Assembly (NCBI GenBank): GCA_003447545.1
Contig: DLYX01000402.1
Coordinates: forward strand, 1 to 7,924
Length of the DNA: 7,924 nucleotides
Direction of reading: 5' to 3'
Source of the DNA: Deltaproteobacteria bacterium
Lineage (GTDB): Bacteria > Desulfobacterota > Binatia > UBA12015
Shown: one piece after another, positions 1-6,165 of the stretch
Layout: every line of letters begins with the position of its first letter
How positions within the stretch are numbered: the stretch's first letter is position 1
Notes under the pieces: model-generated
Databases searched by the model: none
Seen by the model: only the letters and a program-made list of their open reading frames with translations
What the model was told of the DNA's origin: nothing
Made by a program: the position numbers and the translations under genes

Positions 1-1203
1 GGCAACGCCCGTCGCAAGCCGTCCAGCCATCCGTTTGATGCCGGACATCCCCTCCTCGAGATCCGCGAGCGAGGCGGTATAAGCCATCCGAACATACCCG
101 GGCGCTCCGAAGGCCTCCCCGGGGACCAAGGCCACGCGCTCCTCGGCGAGCAGTTGCTCGCAAAGCCTTGCCGTAGTTCCGACCTCGCGGCCCTTCGGGG
201 AACCCTCGAGCAATCGACGAACATCGGGAAAGACATAAAATGCCCCGCCCGGATCCACGAGAGAGACGCCCGACAAATCGTGCCACCGCTCACAGGTAAA
301 GGCGCGCCGACGACGGAATTCCGCCACCATCGCCTGCTCATCGGAACCACCTCGCAGGGCCTCGGCCGCGGCTACCTGAGAGATCGAACTGGTCCCCGTG
401 GTGGTCTGTCCCTGCAGCGTAATCATGGCCTCAATCCACGCCTCGGGGCCCACCGCATAGCCAACTCGCCAACCCGTCATCGCGTAACTTTTCGAAACCG
501 AATTAATGATCAGGGACTTTGCTCGGAGTTCCGGACGCAGTGTAAGAATATGCGGCGGTCGGGGCCCATCGAAGTGCAGCAACTCGTAAACCTCGTCGCT
601 CAACAGACTGACGTTCGTCGCGCCAACAATCACGTCGGCTAGAGATTGAAGCTCGGTTGCTGAATAGACCGCGCCTGTCGGGTTCGAGGGGCTGTTGAGC
701 AAAAGGGCACGGGTGCGCGGACCGATGGCTGCGGCCAGCTGGTCGGGGCGGAGCTTGAATCCATCTTCGGCGGCGGTCGGCAAAAACACCGGCGTACCGC
801 CCGCCAATCGCACCATAGCACCATAGCTGGTCCAAAATGGCACCGGGATCAGGACCTCGTCCCCCGGATCGAGCAGCGCCATCAGGCCAAGCGATAGCGC
901 GTGTTTGCCCCCAGTCGTCGCGACCACCTGCTGCGGTGAGATTTCGAGCCGGTTCAGGCGCCACATCTTGGCCGTGATTGCCTCCCGCAACTCGGGGAGC
1001 CCCGCTGCGGGCGTATAGCGTGTCTGGCCGTCCGCGATCGCCCGGCGCGCAGCCGCACCGATCCGCTCGGGAGTTTCAAAATCAGGCTCTCCCGCTCCGA
1101 AATTGAGTACGCGGACACCGGACGCTCGCAAACGAAAAATCTCGCTGGTCACGGCCATGGTCCCCGACGGCGCTACAGCCTGCAGTCTCTGCGACAAGCG
1201 CAT
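1..1203 (-). CDS. Class I PLP-dependent aminotransferase, aspartate/prephenate type (3' end cut by window edge)
   Basis: This gene encodes a cytosolic fold-type I PLP enzyme that transfers an amino group between aspartate (or a similar amino acid) and a 2-oxo acid. I read 401 codons with no stop before the left edge; family members usually have 380-400 residues, so only a few C-terminal residues should be missing. Landmarks seen are GAGEPDF (about 36-42), GGKHAL (98-103), NSPSNPTG (170-177), SDEVYE (202-207), the PLP lysine K238 in SVSKSYAMTGWRVGY, and the carboxylate-binding arginine R372 near PGEAFGAPGYVRMAY. These match the Thermus-like subgroup Ib aspartate aminotransferases (named aspB, aspC or aatA in different genomes). 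The ATG at 1203 gives the usual MxLSxR N-terminus and is preceded by GGTGGGG. It lies 16 bases after the coaD stop, so it is probably the last or a late gene of the rsmD-coaD operon. Amino-acid specificity (aspartate, prephenate or broader) cannot be settled from the sequence. Confidence 0.95.
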   Translation of the reverse strand, partial: MRLSQRLQAVAPSGTMAVTSEIFRLRASGVRVLNFGAGEPDFETPERIGAAARRAIADGQTRYTPAAGLPELREAITAKMWRLNRLEISPQQVVATTGGKHALSLGLMALLDPGDEVLIPVPFWTSYGAMVRLAGGTPVFLPTAAEDGFKLRPDQLAAAIGPRTRALLLNSPSNPTGAVYSATELQSLADVIVGATNVSLLSDEVYELLHFDGPRPPHILTLRPELRAKSLIINSVSKSYAMTGWRVGYAVGPEAWIEAMITLQGQTTTGTSSISQVAAAEALRGGSDEQAMVAEFRRRRAFTCERWHDLSGVSLVDPGGAFYVFPDVRRLLEGSPKGREVGTTARLCEQLLAEERVALVPGEAFGAPGYVRMAYTASLADLEEGMSGIKRMAGRLATGVA

Positions 1204-1219
1204 CAGAGCCCCACCAACC

Positions 1220-1852
1220 TTAGAGTTTCAGTTTTTTCTGGAGGCGACGATGAACCGGCGGCGGGACAAGAGCCGTCACATCGCCACCGAAAGTCGCAAC
1301 TTCGCGAACGAGACTCGAACTCGTATAGAAATGCTGTTCCCCCGCCATCAGGAACACGGTCTCGATTTCCTTGGCGAGGTGGCGGTTCATGCTGGTCATC
1401 TGAAACTCGAACTCAAAATCCGAGACAGCGCGCAACCCACGCACCAGCACACAATCACCGATCCCTTTTGCGTAATCCACCAGCAGACCGCTGAACTTGT
1501 CGGCCACAACGCGATCGCCGAGATCCGCAAGCGATTCGCGAATCATCTCGCAGCGCTCATCGGGGGTAAACATCCCGGAGCCCTTGTTGGGATTGTAGGC
1601 GACAGCCACCGTCACTTTGGGGAAAACGCGCGAGGCCCGTCGAATGAGGTCCACATGCCCATTGGTCACAGGATCAAATGATCCGGCATAAATCGCCACG
1701 GGCGTCACGACCGAGGCCGCCGAGGCATCCTCGGACTTTGGCTTCTTGCCCGCGGTCGAGGCTCTCTTGCGCTGGACTTTTTTTGCCGGAGCCTTTTTCG
1801 GCGGAGCTTTCCGGGCCGAGACCTTCTTTGTCAGCGTCTTTTTAGCGGCCAT
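1220..1852 (-). CDS. coaD: Phosphopantetheine adenylyltransferase with a lysine-rich N-terminal extension
   Basis: CoaD transfers AMP from ATP to 4'-phosphopantetheine, giving dephospho-CoA, the penultimate step of CoA synthesis in the cytosol. The 210-residue product has an enzyme core from about residue 52 that is as long as E. coli CoaD (159 residues) and collinear with it. The core shows AIYAGSFDPVTNGH (53-66, nucleotide-binding TxGH motif), VRGLRAVSDFEFEFQM (137-152), MNRHL (155-159) and YTSSSLVRE (176-184). The first 39 residues hold 13 lysines and 3 arginines, mostly among Ala, Pro, Ser and Thr, followed by an acidic/Ala linker (SEDASAAS). The ATG at 1852 overlaps the rsmD stop as TGATG, which favours translational coupling and therefore the long form. 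In-frame GTG codons at 1708 and 1699 would give a canonical short CoaD, but neither has a convincing Shine-Dalgarno sequence. The core identity is near certain; the tail's role is unknown. Confidence 0.97.
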   Translation of the reverse strand: MAAKKTLTKKVSARKAPPKKAPAKKVQRKRASTAGKKPKSEDASAASVVTPVAIYAGSFDPVTNGHVDLIRRASRVFPKVTVAVAYNPNKGSGMFTPDERCEMIRESLADLGDRVVADKFSGLLVDYAKGIGDCVLVRGLRAVSDFEFEFQMTSMNRHLAKEIETVFLMAGEQHFYTSSSLVREVATFGGDVTALVPPPVHRRLQKKLKL

Positions 1853-2409
1853 CAGCCGACCCGCTGCCGCAAGATCGTAATCTCGCTGCCACCAAAACGT
1901 CTTCGCAAATCCACTTCAAGATCTCCTTCAGCATCGGGACCCTCGGCATGAGGATGCTCGACCATGATTACGCCATCCGGGCACAAGAGGCTACCGGCGG
2001 CAATTTTCCCCAGAATCGCGTCGATATCGACTTTTCCGTAAGGCGGGTCAAGGAAAATCAGGTCAAAAACAGCATCAGGACCAAAAGAACCGAGCGCGCC
2101 CAGCACCGGGCGCACCAACGTCCGGTGGCGAGCGGCAAAACCACAGCGGTCGGCGTTCGCGATCAGGCACTCCGCGACTCGGCGGTCCTGCTCCACGGCG
2201 ACCACACTGGACGCACCGCGCGACAGGGCCTCGATCCCGAGAGAACCCGATCCAGCGAACAGGTCCAGAACATTCGCTTCGGCGATTGCGCCACGGTGCT
2301 CCAGTATGCCAAAGGCCGACTCACGAAGCCGAGCGCCGCTGGGGCGCACCTGGAGTCCGGGCGGGACGGAAAGCTTCCGTCCTCGCGCCTCTCCGGCGAT
2401 CACCCGCAT
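1852..2409 (-). CDS. rsmD: 16S rRNA (guanine(966)-N2)-methyltransferase RsmD
   Basis: RsmD methylates the N2 of G966 in 16S rRNA using S-adenosylmethionine, acting on the small ribosomal subunit or its assembly intermediates. The 185-residue product begins MRVIAGEARGRKL, the family's typical N-terminus, followed by RPSGARLRE (22-30). SAM-binding motif I is DLFAGSGSLGIEALSRGA (49-66), an acidic residue follows in VAVEQD (70-75), and the catalytic DPPY motif is at 121-124. The frame is open further upstream to an ATG at 2520, but that form would add 37 non-family residues and overlap cofC. The ATG at 2409 has AGG eight bases upstream and gives the normal length. Its stop overlaps the coaD start by one base; an rsmD-coaD pair is common in bacteria. 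It is divergent from cofC, with starts 68 bases apart. Confidence 0.95.
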   Translation of the reverse strand: MRVIAGEARGRKLSVPPGLQVRPSGARLRESAFGILEHRGAIAEANVLDLFAGSGSLGIEALSRGASSVVAVEQDRRVAECLIANADRCGFAARHRTLVRPVLGALGSFGPDAVFDLIFLDPPYGKVDIDAILGKIAAGSLLCPDGVIMVEHPHAEGPDAEGDLEVDLRRRFGGSEITILRQRVG

Positions 2410-2477
2410 CGCTTGAACCTTTGGTAGGACACAATGCGCGCTTTGCCATTCGCGAGAGAAAGGCGCAAGGAAATCGA
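2410..2477. promoter_or_regulatory. Divergent intergenic region between rsmD and cofC
   Basis: These 68 bases separate two divergent start codons, so the region should hold promoters for the leftward rsmD-coaD-aminotransferase operon and for rightward cofC. The only elements I can support are the Shine-Dalgarno sequences: AAGGA six bases before the cofC ATG on the plus strand, and AGG eight bases before the rsmD ATG on the minus strand. I could not pick out convincing -35/-10 pairs, an operator palindrome or a riboswitch. Given the short space, the two promoters may overlap, or one may lie inside the neighbouring gene. Confidence 0.4.
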
Positions 2478-3122
2478 ATGATTTGGGGATTGATACCGGC
2501 TCGACTGGGGGCCGAGACAAAAAAACGACTGGAACCGGCGCTCGCCCCGGCCCTTCGTCGTGAATTCGCCCAAGCCATGCTCGCCGATGTCATCACAGCC
2601 CTTATGGCCGCAGAGACTCTCGCTGGTGTCAGTGTTCTGGCCGGGGATGAGGAAGCTGCCAAACTGGCCCTGAAGCTCGGCGCCCTGCCCCTGCACGACT
2701 CGGGCGGGGGCCTCAACAATGCAGTCGCTGCCGGCATGAGCTTCGCCAGCGAGCAGAAAGCTACTGGTGTCATTATCGCGATGGGCGATTTACCCATCCT
2801 CAGATCGACGGATATCGACCGAATGGTCGCCGGCCTCCCCGTCCACGGCGCCGTCGCAGCGCCCTCCCGCGACGGCAGCGGCACCAACCTTCTGGGACTG
2901 CGCCCTCCCGGCCTGCTGCATACCCACTTCGGCAACCAGAGTCTTTGCGCCCATCAGCAGGAAGCCCGCAATCTCGGAATCCCCTGGCAGGAGATCGACC
3001 CGGGCGGTAGCGCCCTCGACGTCGACACTCCCGAAGACCTCGGCGAACTGCGACGCCTGCTCAAGACGTCCGACGCGCCCGCAAGAGCGACGCGAAGGGT
3101 GCTCCGCGCTGCCGGACTATGA
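2478..3122 (+). CDS. cofC: CofC/FbiD-type guanylyltransferase of coenzyme F420 biosynthesis
   Basis: CofC-family enzymes join GTP (GMP moiety) to a three-carbon phospho-acid: 2-phospho-L-lactate in archaeal CofC, phosphoenolpyruvate in mycobacterial FbiD. The activated intermediate is then used by CofD/FbiA to build F420. The 214-residue product is of family length and has a small nucleotidyltransferase fold. Motifs seen are WGLIPAR...TKKRL (3-18, the phosphate-binding segment usually ending KSRL), GGGLNNAVAAG (76-86), AMGDLP (101-106, metal-binding Asp), APSRDGSGTN (128-137), FGNQSLCAH (151-159) and ALDVDTPEDL (179-188). The reading frame extends upstream to 2286, but the ATG at 2478 is preferred: it has AAGGA six bases upstream and starts exactly at the conserved beta strand. 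It ends 18 bases before the stop of the convergent crotonase gene, with no obvious terminator hairpin between them. No other F420 gene is visible nearby. Other MobA-like nucleotidyltransferases are the main alternative, but the motif set fits CofC best. Confidence 0.88.
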   Translation: MIWGLIPARLGAETKKRLEPALAPALRREFAQAMLADVITALMAAETLAGVSVLAGDEEAAKLALKLGALPLHDSGGGLNNAVAAGMSFASEQKATGVIIAMGDLPILRSTDIDRMVAGLPVHGAVAAPSRDGSGTNLLGLRPPGLLHTHFGNQSLCAHQQEARNLGIPWQEIDPGGSALDVDTPEDLGELRRLLKTSDAPARATRRVLRAAGL

Positions 3123-3140
3123 AGAAGTTCCCGGACTCGC

Positions 3141-3872
3141 TCAGCGACCGATAAATTTGGGGCGACGCTTCTCGCGGAAGCTGGTTAATCCTTCGTCGCG
3201 GTCCGCGGTACTTTGCGAGAGGACGTACAGGTCGCCCTCGAGGCGAAGTCCTTCGGCCAGCGGTAAATCGCCGGAGGCGAGCAGCGCCTCCTTGGCGAGC
3301 TTTTGAGCGACCGGGGAGCGCGTGGCCATCGATCGGGCGACTGCCATGACCTTGCGATTCAATTGAGCGCCCTCTTCGACTTGATGAATCAGACCTGATT
3401 TCTCTGCCTGCCTTGCGGACAGCACCTCGGACAACAGGACCATTCGCGTCGCTCGGCCGCGGCCGATCAGCCGGGGCAAACGCTGGGTGCCTCCGTGGCT
3501 GGGCAATATTCCACGCGACAGTTGCGTCATCCCCAGCCGCGCTCCCGACGCGGCAAAACGCAGATCACAAGCCAATGCCAGTTCGAGGCCCTCGTCGAAC
3601 ACCTTGCCTTGCAGAGAAGCGATCACGGGCACACGGAGACTGGCCAGAGCGGCAATCCCGTCGTGAGGCCCGTCGGAGACGGAGCCCTCGCAAAAGTTAC
3701 GGCCTCGAGAGCGGAGAACGACCACACGGATATCGTCGGAAAGCTGGATCTCCTCTACCGCTGCCACCAGATCTGCATGCATATCGGCGTCGAAAAGCCC
3801 TGCCGACAGATTCATCTCCAGCGTCGCGATCCCACGCTGCTCCCGGATCCGAAGGCTCTGAACGCGCGCCAA
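3141..3872 (-). CDS. Crotonase-family protein (enoyl-CoA hydratase/isomerase-like) with altered active site
   Basis: This crotonase-fold protein should act on an acyl-CoA thioester in the cytosol. The 243-residue form begins MARVQSLRIREQRGIATLEM and ends with the usual ADRDEGLTSFREKRRPKF (223-240). GLELALACD (95-103) supplies a residue equivalent to the first catalytic glutamate (E97), and GGTQRLPRLIGRGRA (127-141) is typical. Twenty residues after E97, where hydratases have the second glutamate, there is Q117 in LGMTQLSRG. The first oxyanion-hole loop, normally AFxxGxDl, reads NFCEGSVSDG, and the usual GGG before the Glu is DEG. Simple hydratase activity is therefore doubtful; isomerase, hydrolase or another crotonase reaction is possible. 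The TTG start at 3872 is chosen because AGGA lies nine bases upstream and it gives the normal N-terminus; a later ATG at 3815 would cut into the first strand. The start is five bases after the ligase stop, at the end of the operon. Confidence 0.9.
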   Translation of the reverse strand: MARVQSLRIREQRGIATLEMNLSAGLFDADMHADLVAAVEEIQLSDDIRVVVLRSRGRNFCEGSVSDGPHDGIAALASLRVPVIASLQGKVFDEGLELALACDLRFAASGARLGMTQLSRGILPSHGGTQRLPRLIGRGRATRMVLLSEVLSARQAEKSGLIHQVEEGAQLNRKVMAVARSMATRSPVAQKLAKEALLASGDLPLAEGLRLEGDLYVLSQSTADRDEGLTSFREKRRPKFIGR

Positions 3873-3877
3873 ACCAG

Positions 3878-5440
3878 CTATTCCTGACTCGCGGCAAATG
3901 CGGTCTGGAGGTCCTTGCGGAGAATCTTGCCCAGAGGGTTCCGTGGCAATTCGGGAAGAAACCGCAAGGCCTCCGGTTTCTTGAAGCTCGAGAGACGGGC
4001 CTGGCAATAGGTCACCAGCTCTTCTGCCGAGACCGCGGAGCCTTCCTTGAGCACCACCGCCGCAGCCACAATCTGGCCCCACTCCTCACTCGGCAAGCCG
4101 AAAACCGCGATCTCCTCGATCGCCTGATGGCCCTGCAGGCAGGCTTCTACCTCCGCAGGAGCAATATTCTCGCCACCGCGGATGATCATATCGTCTTTGC
4201 GGCCCACCAGAAACACGTAGCCCTCGTTATCAATATAGCCGAGGTCCCGGGTATGCAGATAGCCGTCCGTATCGACCGCAGCCCCGCCGGAAACTCCACC
4301 GGCGTAGCCCTTCATGATGCGCGGGGTCCGGACGAGAATCTCGCCTGTCTCTCCGTCCGGAAGCGACGCACCACTTTCGTCCGCAATGCGAATCTCCACG
4401 TCGGGAAGCGGGCGACCAATCGAGCGCAGACGCTTGAGCACCAACTCATCAGCATCGGCATCGCCAACCAGACGGTGGTCTTCGGGGCCGAGAATCGTCA
4501 AGGTCGATGTTGTTTCGGTCTGACCGAAAGCATTCACGAAACCGCAACCCGCCGGAAAGGACTCGATAGCCCGTCGAATCACCGGGAAGGGCATCGGAGC
4601 GCCGCCGTAGGAGAGGTTCTCCAGACTTGAGAGATCGGTTTTATGGAAGTCCGGATGGTCGAGAAGCTTCTTCATCATCGTGGGCACAACAAAGGCGTGC
4701 GTTACCTTCTCGCGCGCCACGGTAGCCAACCATTCCCCCGCTTCAAATTGCGGAAGCAGGACAATCTTCCGCCCGGCCCAGACCGAGCTCATGATATTGG
4801 TGGCTCCGGCGATATGGTAGAGCGGCACGCATAAGAGTGCGGTCCCGCGGGGACTGCCGTCGGCCATCTCCACGTTGCCCACGACATAGGCGGTGAAGTC
4901 GCCATGCGTCAGCATCACCCCTTTGGGCAGGGAGGTCGTCCCGCTTGTGTACATCAAGATGGAGGTATCGGACTCCTCGACATCGACCTCCGGTGCCTCA
5001 GCATCGCCGGCAGCGACAAGATCATCAAATGACGATTCGCCCTCGCCTGCCTCCGACAAGGGAAGCAGTGTGAGGTCTGCCGGCAACGAATCTGCCAATC
5101 GAGCCAGAGTGTCGCGATAGCGCTCCTCAAAAAACAGCACGGCTGGAGCAGCCTTGTCGATCATATGCTCCAACTCATGCAGCTTGGCGCGATAGTTAAG
5201 CGGCACAAATGTCGCGCCTGCGGCCGCTGCGCCGTAATACGCTGTGACATAGCGATGCGAGTTGGTGGCCAGAACCGCTACCGGCCTCTCCAGACCAGCG
5301 CCATGCGCGCGCAGGGAGGCCCCGAGGCTGCGGACTCGCTGCGCCAGAGCGTCGTAGCTGAAGCGATCTGCTCCATCGACCAGAATCTCCTGGTCAGGGA
5401 ACATCATTGCAGGCATCGTCAGGAAGTTTGCTGTATTCAT
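3878..5440 (-). CDS. AMP-forming acyl-CoA synthetase (class I adenylate-forming enzyme)
   Basis: This ligase activates a carboxylic acid with ATP to an acyl-adenylate and then transfers the acyl group to CoA. The 520-residue length is normal for medium-chain or aryl-CoA ligases. Core motifs in order are the phosphate-binding loop YTSGTTSLPKG (164-174), PLYHIAG (206-212), SYGGAPM (277-283), FGQTET (305-310, motif A5), the ribose-binding Asp in TRDLGY (397-402), GRKDD (413-417, hinge region), RGGENIAPAEVE (421-432) and the catalytic Lys K505 in PRNPLGKIL. The loop has Ser where most members have Gly (TSGTTG), a tolerated variant. There is no signal peptide or membrane segment. The ATG at 5440 follows AGAGGA by six bases and overlaps the upstream crotonase stop by four bases (ATGA). 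It sits between two crotonase genes. The acid substrate cannot be read from the sequence. Confidence 0.95.
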   Translation of the reverse strand: MNTANFLTMPAMMFPDQEILVDGADRFSYDALAQRVRSLGASLRAHGAGLERPVAVLATNSHRYVTAYYGAAAAGATFVPLNYRAKLHELEHMIDKAAPAVLFFEERYRDTLARLADSLPADLTLLPLSEAGEGESSFDDLVAAGDAEAPEVDVEESDTSILMYTSGTTSLPKGVMLTHGDFTAYVVGNVEMADGSPRGTALLCVPLYHIAGATNIMSSVWAGRKIVLLPQFEAGEWLATVAREKVTHAFVVPTMMKKLLDHPDFHKTDLSSLENLSYGGAPMPFPVIRRAIESFPAGCGFVNAFGQTETTSTLTILGPEDHRLVGDADADELVLKRLRSIGRPLPDVEIRIADESGASLPDGETGEILVRTPRIMKGYAGGVSGGAAVDTDGYLHTRDLGYIDNEGYVFLVGRKDDMIIRGGENIAPAEVEACLQGHQAIEEIAVFGLPSEEWGQIVAAAVVLKEGSAVSAEELVTYCQARLSSFKKPEALRFLPELPRNPLGKILRKDLQTAFAASQE

Positions 5441-6165
5441 GTCTGTTCCTCTCGTAGCCTTTTCCCGAGGCGGGCCTCAAGTCGCAAGCCCTCCGCCAGC
5501 GGAAGGTCTCCACCGCGCCGCAGCGCCTCCCTTGCAGCCTTCAGGGCGGGCCCGGAAAGGATCGCGAGCGATTTCGCCAGGGAACGGGCTCGCGCCGCCA
5601 GCGTTTTCTCCGAGCAAACCCACTGCGCCAGCCCCAATCGTTCGGCCTCACGCCCCGAGATTTCGCTCCCCGCGAGCAGGACACCCGCGGCGCGCCCGGC
5701 ACCGATGGCCCGCGGCAGGGTTTGGGTGCCACCCACACCCGGCAATGTTCCCAACGAGGTCTCGGGGAGACGAAAGCAAGCCGTTTCTGCCGCAATCATC
5801 AGGTCGCAGAGCAGAGCCATCTCGCAGCCTCCCCCGACCGCCATCCCGTGAACCGCCGCCATAGTCACACAGGGCAACTCACTCCATAAGCCCCAGACAT
5901 CGCGTCGCTGACGAGTTTCACGCGCGGCCAAAGGAGATTCCGCCATACCGAATTCCGATAAATCGCCTCCGCTACCGAAGGCGCGGCCGGAACCCTCGAC
6001 GAGCAGGACACGAACCTCCGGGGTCGCGGCCACGAAAGTCAGAGCCTCGAAAATCTGATCCCGCATCTGACGATTATAGGCGTTCAGGACCTCCGGGCGG
6101 TCCAGAGTCATGATCACCAGACCGTCGTGGCGCTCGAGGCGAATCACCTCACTCGCGTTGCTCAC
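5437..6165 (-). CDS. Enoyl-CoA hydratase/isomerase with both catalytic glutamates but a short C-terminus
   Basis: This crotonase-family enzyme probably adds water across the double bond of a 2-enoyl-CoA or isomerises an enoyl-CoA. In its 242 residues the first oxyanion loop is GRAFGSGGDL (60-69), the second is GGGCE with E115, and the second catalytic Glu is E135 in RLPETSLG. The 20-residue spacing equals that of Glu144/Glu164 in rat crotonase. GGTQTLPRAIGAGRA (145-159) and GDLPLAEGLRLE (219-230) are also typical. The product then stops at KRLREEQT, without the usual DxxEGxxAFxEKRxPxF ending, so about 20-25 C-terminal residues are missing. No frame after that point restores them, because the ligase gene begins there. 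The GTG start at 6165 has AAGGAG seven bases upstream and overlaps the amidohydrolase stop by four bases (GTGA). Both overlaps suggest coupled translation. Confidence 0.93.
   Translation of the reverse strand: MSNASEVIRLERHDGLVIMTLDRPEVLNAYNRQMRDQIFEALTFVAATPEVRVLLVEGSGRAFGSGGDLSEFGMAESPLAARETRQRRDVWGLWSELPCVTMAAVHGMAVGGGCEMALLCDLMIAAETACFRLPETSLGTLPGVGGTQTLPRAIGAGRAAGVLLAGSEISGREAERLGLAQWVCSEKTLAARARSLAKSLAILSGPALKAAREALRRGGDLPLAEGLRLEARLGKRLREEQT

Noticed and set aside
503..964. Minus-strand frame of 153 codons within the aminotransferase region.
   Set aside because: The aminotransferase motifs are in a different, uninterrupted minus-strand frame covering the same bases; this frame is Arg/Pro-rich and has no family features.
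2286..2477. Upstream extension of cofC by 64 codons in the same frame.
   Set aside because: It overlaps the start of rsmD, its residues look like antisense translation, and the ATG at 2478 has a good Shine-Dalgarno sequence and the family's exact N-terminus.
2410..2520. Upstream extension of rsmD by 37 codons to an ATG at 2520.
   Set aside because: RsmD proteins begin at MRxIAG; the extension overlaps cofC and resembles no family sequence.
3123..3140. Possible bidirectional terminator between the convergent cofC and crotonase stops.
   Set aside because: Only 18 bases, with no stable inverted repeat and no T-run on either strand.
3873..4082. Upstream extension of the second crotonase by about 70 codons.
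   Set aside because: It lies inside the ligase coding sequence in another frame, and its Gly/Arg-rich residues are typical of a shadow frame in GC-rich DNA.
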